Of a stretch of DNA of 64,000 nucleotides, positions 33,844 to 42,781 are shown one piece after another (positions within the stretch are counted from its first letter, which is position 1; each line of letters opens with the position of its first letter). The translations under genes and the position numbers were made by a program. This stretch comes from Myxococcales bacterium (GTDB lineage Bacteria; Myxococcota_A; Polyangia; Polyangiales; Ga0077539), in the NCBI GenBank assembly GCA_013298625.1, contig JAAFIF010000040.1:1-64000 (forward strand), read 5' to 3'. The notes beneath the pieces are model-generated. The model searched no databases, was not told the origin of the DNA, and worked only from the letters and a program-made list of their open reading frames with translations.

Positions 33844-35742
33844 CTATGGCGCGTGCGATTGGAAACAAAAGTTGCGATGCCAATTGGTGGCGAGCATCAC
33901 CCGCGCCTGCGCAGGCGTCGTTCGACCGAGGCGCCACGTCTGCGAGGTAAACGTATATTCACCGGGAAAATCCACGGTCTCATAGTTGGCCATCTCGTCC
34001 GGAACGAACGTCGTCGGCCAGCGACAGTTCTCCCACTCGGGGTCAGCGAGCGTGGTCGAGCCCATCACCTGCGGAATGTGTCCGCCCGGAACGCTCGGGT
34101 CGATGCGCCCCGTCGCCGCCAAGGTGAGCACCGGCGCGACAACAATCCGAAGCGGCGCGCGCTGCGCGAGGTACGCGGCCCAGTCGTTCTTCCAGCGGTC
34201 GTCGTCCGCGGGCTGAAACGTGTTCGTAAAGATGGGGATCTGGCACGTGCTGTGGCCGTCCGCCGCGGGCGCGCTCCACGTCGTGCAGAGGTTGTGGTTG
34301 TACGTGTAGATCGGGACACCGTTGATGTTGGTGCTGGTCTTCATCGCGACCGCGCCGAGCCAATCGAGCGCGAAGGTGTCCTCGATGCGCGAGCGGTCGG
34401 TCCCGCCCGGACGAAGCGTGTTGGGAGGCAAGCCGAAGCCGTCGTGATCGAAGTCCTCGGAGACGCCCGCGAGGCCACCCGGATACAGCGGCATGTCCTC
34501 GAACACTGCCCCTTCGACCTCGACGCGGCTGGCCGCCCACAGGCGATTGTGGTGGGGCTGCCCCGTCTGGCCTGGGCGTCGAATGTAGTCGACGAAGCCC
34601 ATGAGGACGTCGCTGCGCGCGGGCCGCTGGTTGGCGTCGGACGCGCGGACGCAATTCGGCACGGGCGCAGACTCACCGGCGGGCGTGAACGGGAGGCAGA
34701 ACGCGAAGTACGCGCCGTGGTCGAAGGCCTTCGGTCGAGCGTTGTCCTCGCCGAGCTCGCGCGCCAACAGGGTGACCGTGGTCATCACGTCCGGCGCGCA
34801 CGCGAGCATCCGGGCTTGAACCACGTCGTAGCTCGTCCCTTCATAGAACACCTCGCGGGTCATCAGCGCCCGGCACGCGCCAGCGGTCACGCATCGCCCG
34901 TGATTTCCGTCGGTCGAGAGGCACGTTCGGCACGCAGACCCCACGGGAAAATGCGCCGCTTCGTCCTCCACAGCGCAGCCCGCACCGACCGCCCGCGCGA
35001 CGTCGGCGCCCGCGGTGCTCAGCGCGGCCGTGCACTCCGACGAGAGCGCATAGAGCGCGGGCTGCATCGCCTCCGTGAGCACCAGAATGTTCGAGACGTA
35101 CCGCAGCTCCCACTGAGCGCCCGAGTGGCTGACGGTCAAGTCGAACGCGGGGTCCTCGCACAGCCCCGGCCTCGCGTCGGTGCCTTCGACCTCTTCGGCG
35201 CTCATCGCCGCGATGCCGAGCGCCTGACGCTCGGGCGGCAGCGCGGCCAACGCGTCGCGCAGCCGTGCGCCACGCTCTCCGCGCACGTAGCGCGCGTCGA
35301 CGACAGCGTCGACCAGCGTGGACGGCAGGCTGTCGTCGTACATCGTGTTTCCGAGCAGCGAAGTCGCGCGGCGGGGCGGCGCGAGATCGCTGGTCATCGT
35401 GCGTCGCGAGACGGCCGAGTCGAACGTCCATCGCTCGCGCTGACCGCGACGCGAAATCCTGCGATCGGCGTACTGCACGGCCCTCGCGTGCGCTCTGCCG
35501 GGCGGGACCGGGGAGGAGCTCGACCGCTCCGACGGCGACGCTGCGCTCGAGCTCGCCGGCTGCCCCGCGGGCGCGGTCGCGGCGACTCCAGCGTTGTCGC
35601 TCGGACCGCTTGGGGCCAGCGGCTCTGCGCCGCACGCGAGCAGCGCGACGGCGAGCGGCGCGCATCGCAGCGGTAGGCTGCATCGCTTCGGCGCTGGTTG
35701 CTGTATGAGAGCGCATGACTGTCTCGCGCCGGGTCGTCGCAT
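33844..35742 (-). CDS. Large lipoprotein of unknown function
   Basis: 632 residues. The only in-frame ATG gives RCAPLAVALLACGAEP, a lipobox with Cys near residue 37 after a long N-region. A Ser/Ala/Pro linker follows. The rest is unrecognised and has paired Cys (CEDPAFDL, ECTAALS, CRTCLSTDGNHGRCVTAGACR, MLACAPDVM). The C-terminus has aromatic beta-rich segments (HNRLWAASRVEVEG, YPGGLAGVSEDFDHDGFG, IYTYNHNLCTTW). Its start lies 28 bp inside the divergent neighbour, so either the true start is a non-canonical codon downstream or the two leaders overlap. Confidence 0.65.
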   Translation of the reverse strand: MRRPGARQSCALIQQPAPKRCSLPLRCAPLAVALLACGAEPLAPSGPSDNAGVAATAPAGQPASSSAASPSERSSSSPVPPGRAHARAVQYADRRISRRGQRERWTFDSAVSRRTMTSDLAPPRRATSLLGNTMYDDSLPSTLVDAVVDARYVRGERGARLRDALAALPPERQALGIAAMSAEEVEGTDARPGLCEDPAFDLTVSHSGAQWELRYVSNILVLTEAMQPALYALSSECTAALSTAGADVARAVGAGCAVEDEAAHFPVGSACRTCLSTDGNHGRCVTAGACRALMTREVFYEGTSYDVVQARMLACAPDVMTTVTLLARELGEDNARPKAFDHGAYFAFCLPFTPAGESAPVPNCVRASDANQRPARSDVLMGFVDYIRRPGQTGQPHHNRLWAASRVEVEGAVFEDMPLYPGGLAGVSEDFDHDGFGLPPNTLRPGGTDRSRIEDTFALDWLGAVAMKTSTNINGVPIYTYNHNLCTTWSAPAADGHSTCQIPIFTNTFQPADDDRWKNDWAAYLAQRAPLRIVVAPVLTLAATGRIDPSVPGGHIPQVMGSTTLADPEWENCRWPTTFVPDEMANYETVDFPGEYTFTSQTWRLGRTTPAQARVMLATNWHRNFCFQSHAP

Positions 35743-36611
35743 CGATCGCAGAGCTAACCACGCCGTTGATCCTGCTCACAGCGCTTTGGGGATGTTCGAG
35801 CCCTACGAGCCCTGACGCGGACGCGGGCGGCGACGCGACCGCCGACGGACCGAGCACGAGCGTGGTGTGCGCGCCGGCGCCGAGCACGACGCGGGTGGTG
35901 GGCGATTTCAACAGCGACGGCGCCTGGGATTTCGCAGACAGCGTCGCGTTTTCGAACTTCTTGTTTCGGGGCGGCCACGCCGCGGGCTGCCAGGCGCTCG
36001 TCGACTTTCGCGTCGACGGTCACCTCGAGATCGACGACGCGTCAGCGCTGCGCGGCGCGCTCGTGAGCGGGATCTACCCGGCGCCAGGCTTCAGCGGTCG
36101 TTGCGTCGCGATGTCCGCATGGACCGACGGTCCGTGCGTGGAGCTCGGCGCCGCCGTTCGCGCGCCCGCGCAAGCGCCTCCTGGGCGCTTCGACGCGCAG
36201 CTGACGCTCACGAGCCGCGCCGCGATCGTGCAGGGCTGGTCTGCGTCGATCCGCGCGACCGGCTGCCGCATCGTCGCCATCACGACCGCCGCGACCGCGG
36301 CCGCGGACGTGAGCGACGCGCCGCCGGGGCTGCGACACCTGGGCTCGTCGGTCACGCAGCTCACCGCCGAGGGCGCGGTCGTCGCGACCGAGCTCTCGCT
36401 CAGCGAAGACCGCACGCTGCCGAGCGGAGAGTCGACGGTCGCCACGCTCACCGTCGAAGCGCCGGCTGCCGCTGGATGCGCAGAGTGCGCGCTCACCGTG
36501 GGCGACGGCCTTCGATGGACTGGCCGCGAGCTGACGCTCACCGTCGCGGCCGGCGGCTACGGCTATCACCCGCCGAGCGCTACATCGATCACGCGCGTCT
36601 GCGCGCCCTGA
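35715..36611 (+). CDS. Dockerin-like lipoprotein
   Basis: 298 residues. The signal TPLILLTALWGC is a lipoprotein signal, followed by a short D/A linker. Residues about 60-120 hold two EF-hand-like calcium loops: FNSDGAWDFADSVAFSNFL and RVDGHLEIDDASALRGAL, the doublet layout of dockerin type I. A beta-sandwich region follows (QLTLTSRAAIVQGWSASI, AVVATELSLSEDRTL, TVATLTVEAP). A dockerin-like pair suggests docking to a cohesin-bearing partner or simple calcium-stabilised folding. No cohesin gene is seen here. Confidence 0.7.
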   Translation: MTVSRRVVASIAELTTPLILLTALWGCSSPTSPDADAGGDATADGPSTSVVCAPAPSTTRVVGDFNSDGAWDFADSVAFSNFLFRGGHAAGCQALVDFRVDGHLEIDDASALRGALVSGIYPAPGFSGRCVAMSAWTDGPCVELGAAVRAPAQAPPGRFDAQLTLTSRAAIVQGWSASIRATGCRIVAITTAATAAADVSDAPPGLRHLGSSVTQLTAEGAVVATELSLSEDRTLPSGESTVATLTVEAPAAAGCAECALTVGDGLRWTGRELTLTVAAGGYGYHPPSATSITRVCAP

Positions 36612-36665
36612 CTGCTGCTTTGGCTGAGCGCTGCGATCGCGACGGCTCGCGCGCGGGTCGCCCGG

Positions 36666-37676
36666 CTACGACGCGCGCGACGGACGAGGGAGCTTCGCGC
36701 GAGCGGCGCGCGGCGACTCGCCGATGACCTTGCGAAACACACGACGAAACGCCGCGGCGTCCGCGTACCCCACGCGCTCGGACACGGACTGGACCGACTC
36801 GCGTGTGCTCTCGAGCAGGTGCGCTGCGTGCCGGATGCGCACGGTCTGAACGAGCTCGATCGGGCTCATCCCGAGCGCGGCGCGCACGCGTCGAGCGAGG
36901 GTGCGCGTCGAGAGGCGAGCGGCGCGCGCGAGCTCGTCGAGCGAGAGCTGACGGTGCACGTTCTCGACGATGAAGCGCTCGAGAGAGCGCAGCGCCGGAT
37001 CGTTCGTGCGCACGTGTTCGAGCGCCATGTAGCGCGACTGCGACGGACGAGCGTCGAGCACGAGGTAGCGCGCGACCCGCTCGGCGAGGGTCGCGCCGCC
37101 GACGCGCGCGAGCAGCGCGAGCATCAGGTCCGCGTGCGCAAAGGCCGATCCCGCGGTCATCACGCGGCCGCTCTCGATGACCATGCGCCGCGCGCTCAGC
37201 GAGACGTTGGAGAACCGACGCGCAAACGCGGCGGACAACCACCACGTGGTGGTGGCTTCGAGTCCGTCGAGCAGCCCCGAGGACGCGAGCACAAACGTGG
37301 CCGAGCACGACGCGGCGACGCGAGCGCCCTTGGCCGCCGCCCGCGCGAGCGCCGCAGCGGTGTCGACGGAGTCGTCGCGGGCCAAGAGCGCCTCGACCCC
37401 GCGCTCGGTGCTCGCCGAGAGCCCCGGAAGCACCAGGACATCGTCGGCGCCGAGCCTCGCGCGGCGGAGCGCTCCGTCGACCGCGATCGACCGCCCCGCG
37501 CCCGAGCGCACTGGATCGCCGTCGATCGAGAGCACGCGCTGAGCGAACGGCGCGCTCGATCGCGGGTGCGCGACGAGGCCCGCGTCGACGATGCGCGCGG
37601 CGGCAGCGAGCACGTCGAGGCCGACGCCGAGCGCCCCGTCCGCGACACCATCGAGCACCACGTGCACGAACGCCAT
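36666..37676 (-). CDS. GlxA-type AraC family transcriptional regulator
   Basis: 336 residues. The N-terminal DJ-1/PfpI-like domain has VLVLPGLSASTERGV and VAASCSATFVLASSGLLDG, where the Cys sits at the nucleophile-elbow position. The C-terminal AraC domain has two helix-turn-helix motifs (LSLDELARAARLSTRTLARR and ERVGYADAAAFRRVFRKVIG). Members of this group sense small metabolites or stress. It is divergent from a dienelactone hydrolase gene 73 bp away, a plausible target. The start at MAFVHVVLDGV matches the family start. Confidence 0.88.
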   Translation of the reverse strand: MAFVHVVLDGVADGALGVGLDVLAAAARIVDAGLVAHPRSSAPFAQRVLSIDGDPVRSGAGRSIAVDGALRRARLGADDVLVLPGLSASTERGVEALLARDDSVDTAAALARAAAKGARVAASCSATFVLASSGLLDGLEATTTWWLSAAFARRFSNVSLSARRMVIESGRVMTAGSAFAHADLMLALLARVGGATLAERVARYLVLDARPSQSRYMALEHVRTNDPALRSLERFIVENVHRQLSLDELARAARLSTRTLARRVRAALGMSPIELVQTVRIRHAAHLLESTRESVQSVSERVGYADAAAFRRVFRKVIGESPRAARAKLPRPSRAS

Positions 37677-37749
37677 GTGGCGAGAATGCACCGAACAATG
37701 GCGATCCCGCCACTCACGCTCGTCGCGATCGACCGGCACCCTGCCCGTC

Positions 37750-38577
37750 ATGAACGACGACGCCACGGACGATCGACTCGAAGATTTCGCGCGGGTCGAG
37801 CACACGCTGCTCGACGAGACGCGGGCGGTGTACATCGCCGGCGAAGGGCCAGCGGTGATCGTGATGGCCGAGATGCCCGGGATCAGCCCGCACGTGGCGC
37901 GGTTCGCGCGGTGGGTGAGAGACGCAGGGTTTTGCGTGTGGATGCCCTCGCTGTTCGGGATCGACGGCGCCTATCCGCGGGCCGCCGAAGGGCTGGCGGT
38001 GATGAAGCGCGCGTGCGTGAGCGCCGAGTTCAACGCGTTTGCCGCGGGGGCGTCGAGCCCCGTGACGCGGTGGCTCCGCGCGCTCGCGCGACGCGCGCAC
38101 GAGCGCTGCGGCGGCCCCGGTGTGGGCGCGATCGGGATGTGCTTCACCGGAAACTTCGCGTTGAGCATGATGCTCGAGCCGTCGGTCCTCGCCCCGGTGC
38201 TCTGTCAGCCGTCGCTGCCGCTCGGAGATCCCGCGGGGATCGAGCTCGCGCCGAGCGAAGCCGCGAGGGTGCGCGCGCGGCTCGAAGCCGAAGGGCTCAC
38301 GGTCATGGCGTATCGCTTCGACGAAGACCGCTTCTGCACGAGCGAGCGGTTCGCGACGTATCAGTCCGCGCTCGGGTCACGCTTCTGCGCGAGGGTGTTG
38401 CCCGCGTCCTCGGCGCACCCGGCGCCGCCGCCGTTCTTCGAGCGGGTGGTGGGCTGCGCGCACAGCGTCGTCACAGCGCACTTGATCGACGCGGACGGCG
38501 AGCCGACGAGCCGAGCAAAGGACGAGATCATCGGGTTCTTCGTCGAGCGACTCCGAGCGCAGCGCAGCGAGCGTTGA
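37750..38577 (+). CDS. Dienelactone hydrolase family protein
   Basis: 275 residues of alpha/beta-hydrolase fold with Cys at the nucleophile elbow (GAIGMCFTGNFAL), as in dienelactone hydrolases. VIVMAEMPGISPHVARFAR forms the early oxyanion region, and a late VVGCAHSVVTAH supplies the His. The native role could be hydrolysis of lactones or small esters; there are no neighbouring ring-cleavage genes. The divergent GlxA/AraC regulator is the likely controller. Confidence 0.85.
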   Translation: MNDDATDDRLEDFARVEHTLLDETRAVYIAGEGPAVIVMAEMPGISPHVARFARWVRDAGFCVWMPSLFGIDGAYPRAAEGLAVMKRACVSAEFNAFAAGASSPVTRWLRALARRAHERCGGPGVGAIGMCFTGNFALSMMLEPSVLAPVLCQPSLPLGDPAGIELAPSEAARVRARLEAEGLTVMAYRFDEDRFCTSERFATYQSALGSRFCARVLPASSAHPAPPPFFERVVGCAHSVVTAHLIDADGEPTSRAKDEIIGFFVERLRAQRSER

Positions 38578-38781
38578 GCGGGGCCCGGCGCCGCGGTCGG
38601 CGAGAGCGTTCGGCGTCGATTCGACGACGTATTTCGAAGAGATCTCCGCGAGCAAGGCTCGGTCATGGCGGAGGGAGCTTTAGGGATCTCGGCCTCGGTC
38701 CGATTGGTCAACTTCGACCTGTTCGTTGGGAGCACCAGAGGATCGAAGAGACCGTCGCGTCCCGAGAAGGAGGATCGCTCG

Positions 38782-41631
38782 ATGACCGAGCCGAGGGTGC
38801 TGCTGATCGAAGACAACGCGCTGACGCGATCGCTGATCGCGGCGTCGCTCATCGACGAGCCAGTGGCGCTCATCGAAGCATCGAGCGGGCTCGAGGGGAT
38901 CGAGCGCGCGCGCGTCGAGTCGCCGGACATCGTGCTGCTCGACCTCGGCTTGCCAGACCTCAGCGGCTTCGCAGTGGCAGAGCGGCTGCGCGAGGGCGAG
39001 CGCAAGCACGTCGCGATCCTCGCGTTGGCGGGGCTGCTCGAAGAAGCGGACGAGCGACGGCTCGCGCTCGCGCGGTTCGACGAGGTGATCACCAAGCCGA
39101 TCGACCCGGCGCGGCTCCGCGAAGCGCTGCGCGCGCAGCTGCAGCTGCGGCACGCCGAAGCTGTTGTCAGCTTCGGGAGCAAGCGTCTGCTGCTCGTCGA
39201 CGACGACCCTCTGCAGCGCAAGCTCGCGACGGTGCGGCTGAGCCGGCTCGGATTCGAGGTCACGTGCAGCGCGCACGGCGCGCACGCGATGCAGCTCGCC
39301 GACGAAGCGCCGCCGGACGCGATCGTCTCCGACGTGCTCATGCCGCAGATCGACGGGTTCGAGCTGTGCGCGCGGCTGCGGGCTGACGAGCGGTTCTCGC
39401 AGACGAAGATCATCCTGCTGACCAACAGCTACCTCGAAGAGTCCGACCGCGCGCTCGCGCGCAGGGTCGGCGCCGACGCGTACGTGCACCGAGAGCCCGC
39501 GCTGAAGGCGCTGATCGACGCGCTGCGCGCGGTGTTCTCGCAGGCGCCCAGCGAGCGCCCTTCGGTGAGCGTCCCCGAGCTGCAGAGCGAGCGCGCAGAG
39601 CGAGCGGCGCGGCAGCTCGACAAGCAGGTGGTGCTCAACGTGTCGCTCTCGCGGCGCGCGGCGATCTTGTCCGCAGAGATCGCGATCCTCGACGGGCTGG
39701 CGCGGGCGCTCGCGGACAACCGCGACCCTGACTCTGCGATCGAGGCGGCGCTCTCGGCGTGCTTCGACGCGGGGCGCATCGAGTGGGGCGTGATGTTCAC
39801 GCGAGAGCCGAGCGGCGCGTGGGCGCACCGAAGCGTGGGGCTGCGCGATCCGGCGCTGCGCGGCGCGCTGGCGGCGGCGGCGAGGCGCTTCGCGCGAGGC
39901 TTCGACGAGAGGGAGACGCACGAGCGCTCGGTCGCCGAGCTCTTTGGCGTCGAGCTGCCGGGGCAAATGTTGGTCGCGCCGATGCGCTACCGCGAGCAGA
40001 CGATCGGGGCGATGGTGTTCGGCGTCGACGCTGCGCCGACCCACGATCAGCGCGCGTTCGCGACGGTGGTGGCCACGCAGATCGCGCTGGTGCTAGCGCT
40101 GTCTGGGACGTTCGCGCAGCTGCAGCGCGCGACGCAGGCCGAGCGCGAGCGCGTGCACGTGCTCGAGTCGATCCTCGACACGATCCACGAGCCGATCATG
40201 GTGGTCGACCGCGACGTTCGCCCGGTCCACTGGAACCGCGCCGCCGCCGCGATGCCCTCGAGCCACCTCGCGCGCGAGGCGCACGAGTGGCCGGCGGCAG
40301 GCCTGTTGCACGCGGACATGTCCACGCCGCTTCGCGACGACGAGCGGCCCGTGCTGCGCGCGCTGCGGGGCGAAGACGTGGACAACTGCGAGGTGTTCGT
40401 GCACCGCGAATCCGACCAGCCGGCGTGGCTCTCGATCGCCGCCAGGCCCGTGCGCGACGATCGCGGGACCATCACCGGCGCGGTCATCATGACGCGCGAC
40501 GTGACCGTCGAGAAGCGCGCGCGCGCACAGCAAATCTCCGCGGATCGATTGATGAGCGTGGGGGTGCTCGCCGCGGGCGTCGCGCACGAGATCAACAACC
40601 CTCTCACGTCGATGATCGCCGAGCTCGAGATGGCGCTCGAGGACCTCGACCCTTCGCATCCGTGCCACGACCGTGTTCGGGCTGCGCACGACGCGGCCAA
40701 GCGCGTGCGGACGATCTCGGGCGACCTCAAGACGCTCTCGCGCGGCGACAACGACGCGAGCGAGCCGGTGAACGTCGCCCACGTGCTCGAGGTCGCCGTT
40801 CGAATGGCGGCGCCCGAGTGGCGCAAGTGCGCGAAGGTGCGCTGCGAGTTTGCAGCGATCCCCGACGTGCTCGGCAACGAGTCGCGGCTCGTGCAGGTGT
40901 TTCTCAACCTGATCGTCAACGCGGCGCAGGCGATCGTGCCGAGCGAGGCGCGCGACGAGCAGATCACGATTCGCACGGGCAACAGCGCGGACGGCGCGGT
41001 GCTCGTCGAGGTGTCCGACACAGGCTGCGGGATGGCCGGCGAGGTGAAGGCGCGGATCTTCACGCCGTTCTTCACGACCAAGCCGCTCGGCAGCGGGACG
41101 GGGCTGGGGCTGTCGATCTCGCACAGGATCGTCACCGACGCGGGCGGCAGGATCGAGTGTGACAGCGTCGCGGGCAGAGGGACCACGTTTCGTGTGTTTC
41201 TCCCGGCGATCCCGCGCGTGAGCACCAGCCGCGGCATGCGGCCGCTGCGCGACGAGGCCCGCGACGTGGCGCTGCTCGAGAGCGACCCCCTCACCCGGCA
41301 GCTGGTCGCGCGCGCGCTGAGCGGAACGCGCCCCGTCGTCGTCGTCGATCACGTGGACGAGCTGTGGATGCGCCCGCCAGCAGAGCTCGCGCGGACCCTC
41401 GTGCTGTGCTCGTCGTCGGACGCGCAGATCGTCGGCGCCGAGGCGCTCACTGCGCTCGCCGAGGGCTCGCACGGCGTCGCCCTGCTCGGGGGAGCTTCTC
41501 AGCCGTGGCTCGAGCGCTTCGCGTCGCTGCGAAAGCCGTTCGACGCGGGCGCGGTCAAGCAGTTCGTCAAGCGGCTCATCGAGCCGATCACCCCCGAGCG
41601 ATGCATGAACACGGAGCGAAGCGATGCATGA
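38782..41631 (+). CDS. Hybrid histidine kinase: REC-REC-GAF-PAS-HisKA-HATPase-pseudoREC
   Basis: 949 residues. Receiver 1 (LIEDNALTRSL, phospho-Asp 54 in LLDLGLPD) and receiver 2 (LVDDDPLQRKL, Asp 184 in VSDVLMPQ) come first. A GAF-like segment (about 320-450, SVAELFGVELPGQMLVAPMR), a PAS (ILDTIHEPIMVVDRDV), HisKA (VAAGVAHEINNPLTSM, His near 602) and HATPase (NLIVNAAQAI, DTGCGMAG, GTGLGLSI) follow. A C-terminal domain keeps receiver shape (VALLESDPLTRQLV, SLRKPFDAGAV) but lacks a clear phospho-Asp. The ATG has a strong GAAGGAGG site. First gene of a four-gene operon; overlaps the next by 8 bp. Confidence 0.9.
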   Translation: MTEPRVLLIEDNALTRSLIAASLIDEPVALIEASSGLEGIERARVESPDIVLLDLGLPDLSGFAVAERLREGERKHVAILALAGLLEEADERRLALARFDEVITKPIDPARLREALRAQLQLRHAEAVVSFGSKRLLLVDDDPLQRKLATVRLSRLGFEVTCSAHGAHAMQLADEAPPDAIVSDVLMPQIDGFELCARLRADERFSQTKIILLTNSYLEESDRALARRVGADAYVHREPALKALIDALRAVFSQAPSERPSVSVPELQSERAERAARQLDKQVVLNVSLSRRAAILSAEIAILDGLARALADNRDPDSAIEAALSACFDAGRIEWGVMFTREPSGAWAHRSVGLRDPALRGALAAAARRFARGFDERETHERSVAELFGVELPGQMLVAPMRYREQTIGAMVFGVDAAPTHDQRAFATVVATQIALVLALSGTFAQLQRATQAERERVHVLESILDTIHEPIMVVDRDVRPVHWNRAAAAMPSSHLAREAHEWPAAGLLHADMSTPLRDDERPVLRALRGEDVDNCEVFVHRESDQPAWLSIAARPVRDDRGTITGAVIMTRDVTVEKRARAQQISADRLMSVGVLAAGVAHEINNPLTSMIAELEMALEDLDPSHPCHDRVRAAHDAAKRVRTISGDLKTLSRGDNDASEPVNVAHVLEVAVRMAAPEWRKCAKVRCEFAAIPDVLGNESRLVQVFLNLIVNAAQAIVPSEARDEQITIRTGNSADGAVLVEVSDTGCGMAGEVKARIFTPFFTTKPLGSGTGLGLSISHRIVTDAGGRIECDSVAGRGTTFRVFLPAIPRVSTSRGMRPLRDEARDVALLESDPLTRQLVARALSGTRPVVVVDHVDELWMRPPAELARTLVLCSSSDAQIVGAEALTALAEGSHGVALLGGASQPWLERFASLRKPFDAGAVKQFVKRLIEPITPERCMNTERSDA

Positions 41632-42781
41632 ACAACGAGCGCCTGCGACGGTCGTCGTGATCGACGACGACGAGACCGTGGCCAACACCGTCGCGCGCGT
41701 GCTCGAGCGCGCGGGGTTCTCGGTCGAGAAGTTCACCGCGGCGGAGCCCGCGAGAGAGCGCCTTCGCGCAGGCGACGTCGACGTCGTGGTCAGCGACGTG
41801 ATGATGCCCGAGGTCAACGGGATCGACCTGCTCGAACAGGTGCGGCGCAGCGGCATCGACGTGCCCGTGATCTTCTTGACCGGCGCGCCGAAGCTCAACG
41901 ACACGATCCGCGCGATGGAGCTCGGAGCGTTTCGATACATCGCCAAGCCGTTCGAGCGAGCGATGCTCGTCCGCGCCGTCGAAGAGGCGGTCAAATGGGG
42001 GCGGCTGATTCGGGTGACGCTCAACCATCAGCCCGACGACAACCGCCAGGCGCTCGACGCGGCGCTCGACCGCGCGTTCGACGGGCTGTGCATGCACTAC
42101 CAGCCGATCGTCGCCGCTTCGAGCGGAAAGGTCTTCGGCTACGAGGCGCTCATGCGCTCGAACGAGCCGTCGCTTCGCTCGCCACCCGCCGTCATCGACG
42201 CCGCTCAGCGGCTGGGCCGACTGCACGCGCTGGGACGGCACGTACGCAAGCTCGTCGCCGACGAGATGACCACGCATCGCCCCGAGTGCGCGTTCTTCGT
42301 CAACCTGCACTCTGCGGACCTGGCGGACCCGCAGCTGTACGCGTTGGACGCGCCGCTCACCCGGCACGCGAGCGGCGTGGTCCTCGAGCTGACCGAGCGC
42401 GAGTCGCTCGAGAGCATCGACGACGTAGATCGGCGGCTCGCGCAGCTGCGCTCCCTCGGCTACCGCGTCGCCGTCGACGACCTCGGCGCTGGCTACGCAG
42501 GGCTCTCGTACTTCTCTCGGGTGCGACCCGACATCGTCAAGATCGACATGTCGCTCACCCGCGACGTTCACGCGGACCCGGTCAAGCGCAGGATCGTCGC
42601 GTCGATCTGCGAGCTCGCGAAGGACCTCTCGATGATCGTCGTGGCCGAAGGCATCGAGGTCGTCGAAGAGCTCGACGAGGTCGTGCGTCGCGGCGTCGAC
42701 CTCGCGCAGGGATACCTGATCGCCAAGCCTGCGCCCTACGCCCCGGCCGCGAGCCCGCACCCGCTGTGGATCGCTCGATGA
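41624..42781 (+). CDS. Response regulator with EAL domain (c-di-GMP phosphodiesterase)
   Basis: 385 residues. Receiver (VIDDDETVANTV, phospho-Asp in VVSDVMMPEVNG, Lys in IAKPFERA) joins an EAL domain with catalytic-type signatures: GYEALMR, VLELTERESL, AVDDLGAGYAGLS, VKIDMSL, VVAEGIE and AQGYLIAKP. It is therefore probably active in c-di-GMP breakdown. It sits in an overlapping operon between two hybrid kinases, either of which may phosphorylate it. The stop overlaps the next start (ATGA). Confidence 0.92.
   Translation: MHEQRAPATVVVIDDDETVANTVARVLERAGFSVEKFTAAEPARERLRAGDVDVVVSDVMMPEVNGIDLLEQVRRSGIDVPVIFLTGAPKLNDTIRAMELGAFRYIAKPFERAMLVRAVEEAVKWGRLIRVTLNHQPDDNRQALDAALDRAFDGLCMHYQPIVAASSGKVFGYEALMRSNEPSLRSPPAVIDAAQRLGRLHALGRHVRKLVADEMTTHRPECAFFVNLHSADLADPQLYALDAPLTRHASGVVLELTERESLESIDDVDRRLAQLRSLGYRVAVDDLGAGYAGLSYFSRVRPDIVKIDMSLTRDVHADPVKRRIVASICELAKDLSMIVVAEGIEVVEELDEVVRRGVDLAQGYLIAKPAPYAPAASPHPLWIAR

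Noticed and set aside
41200-41631. Third functional receiver in the first hybrid kinase
   Set aside because: The segment has a receiver outline but no phospho-acceptor Asp in the expected place; described as degenerate instead.
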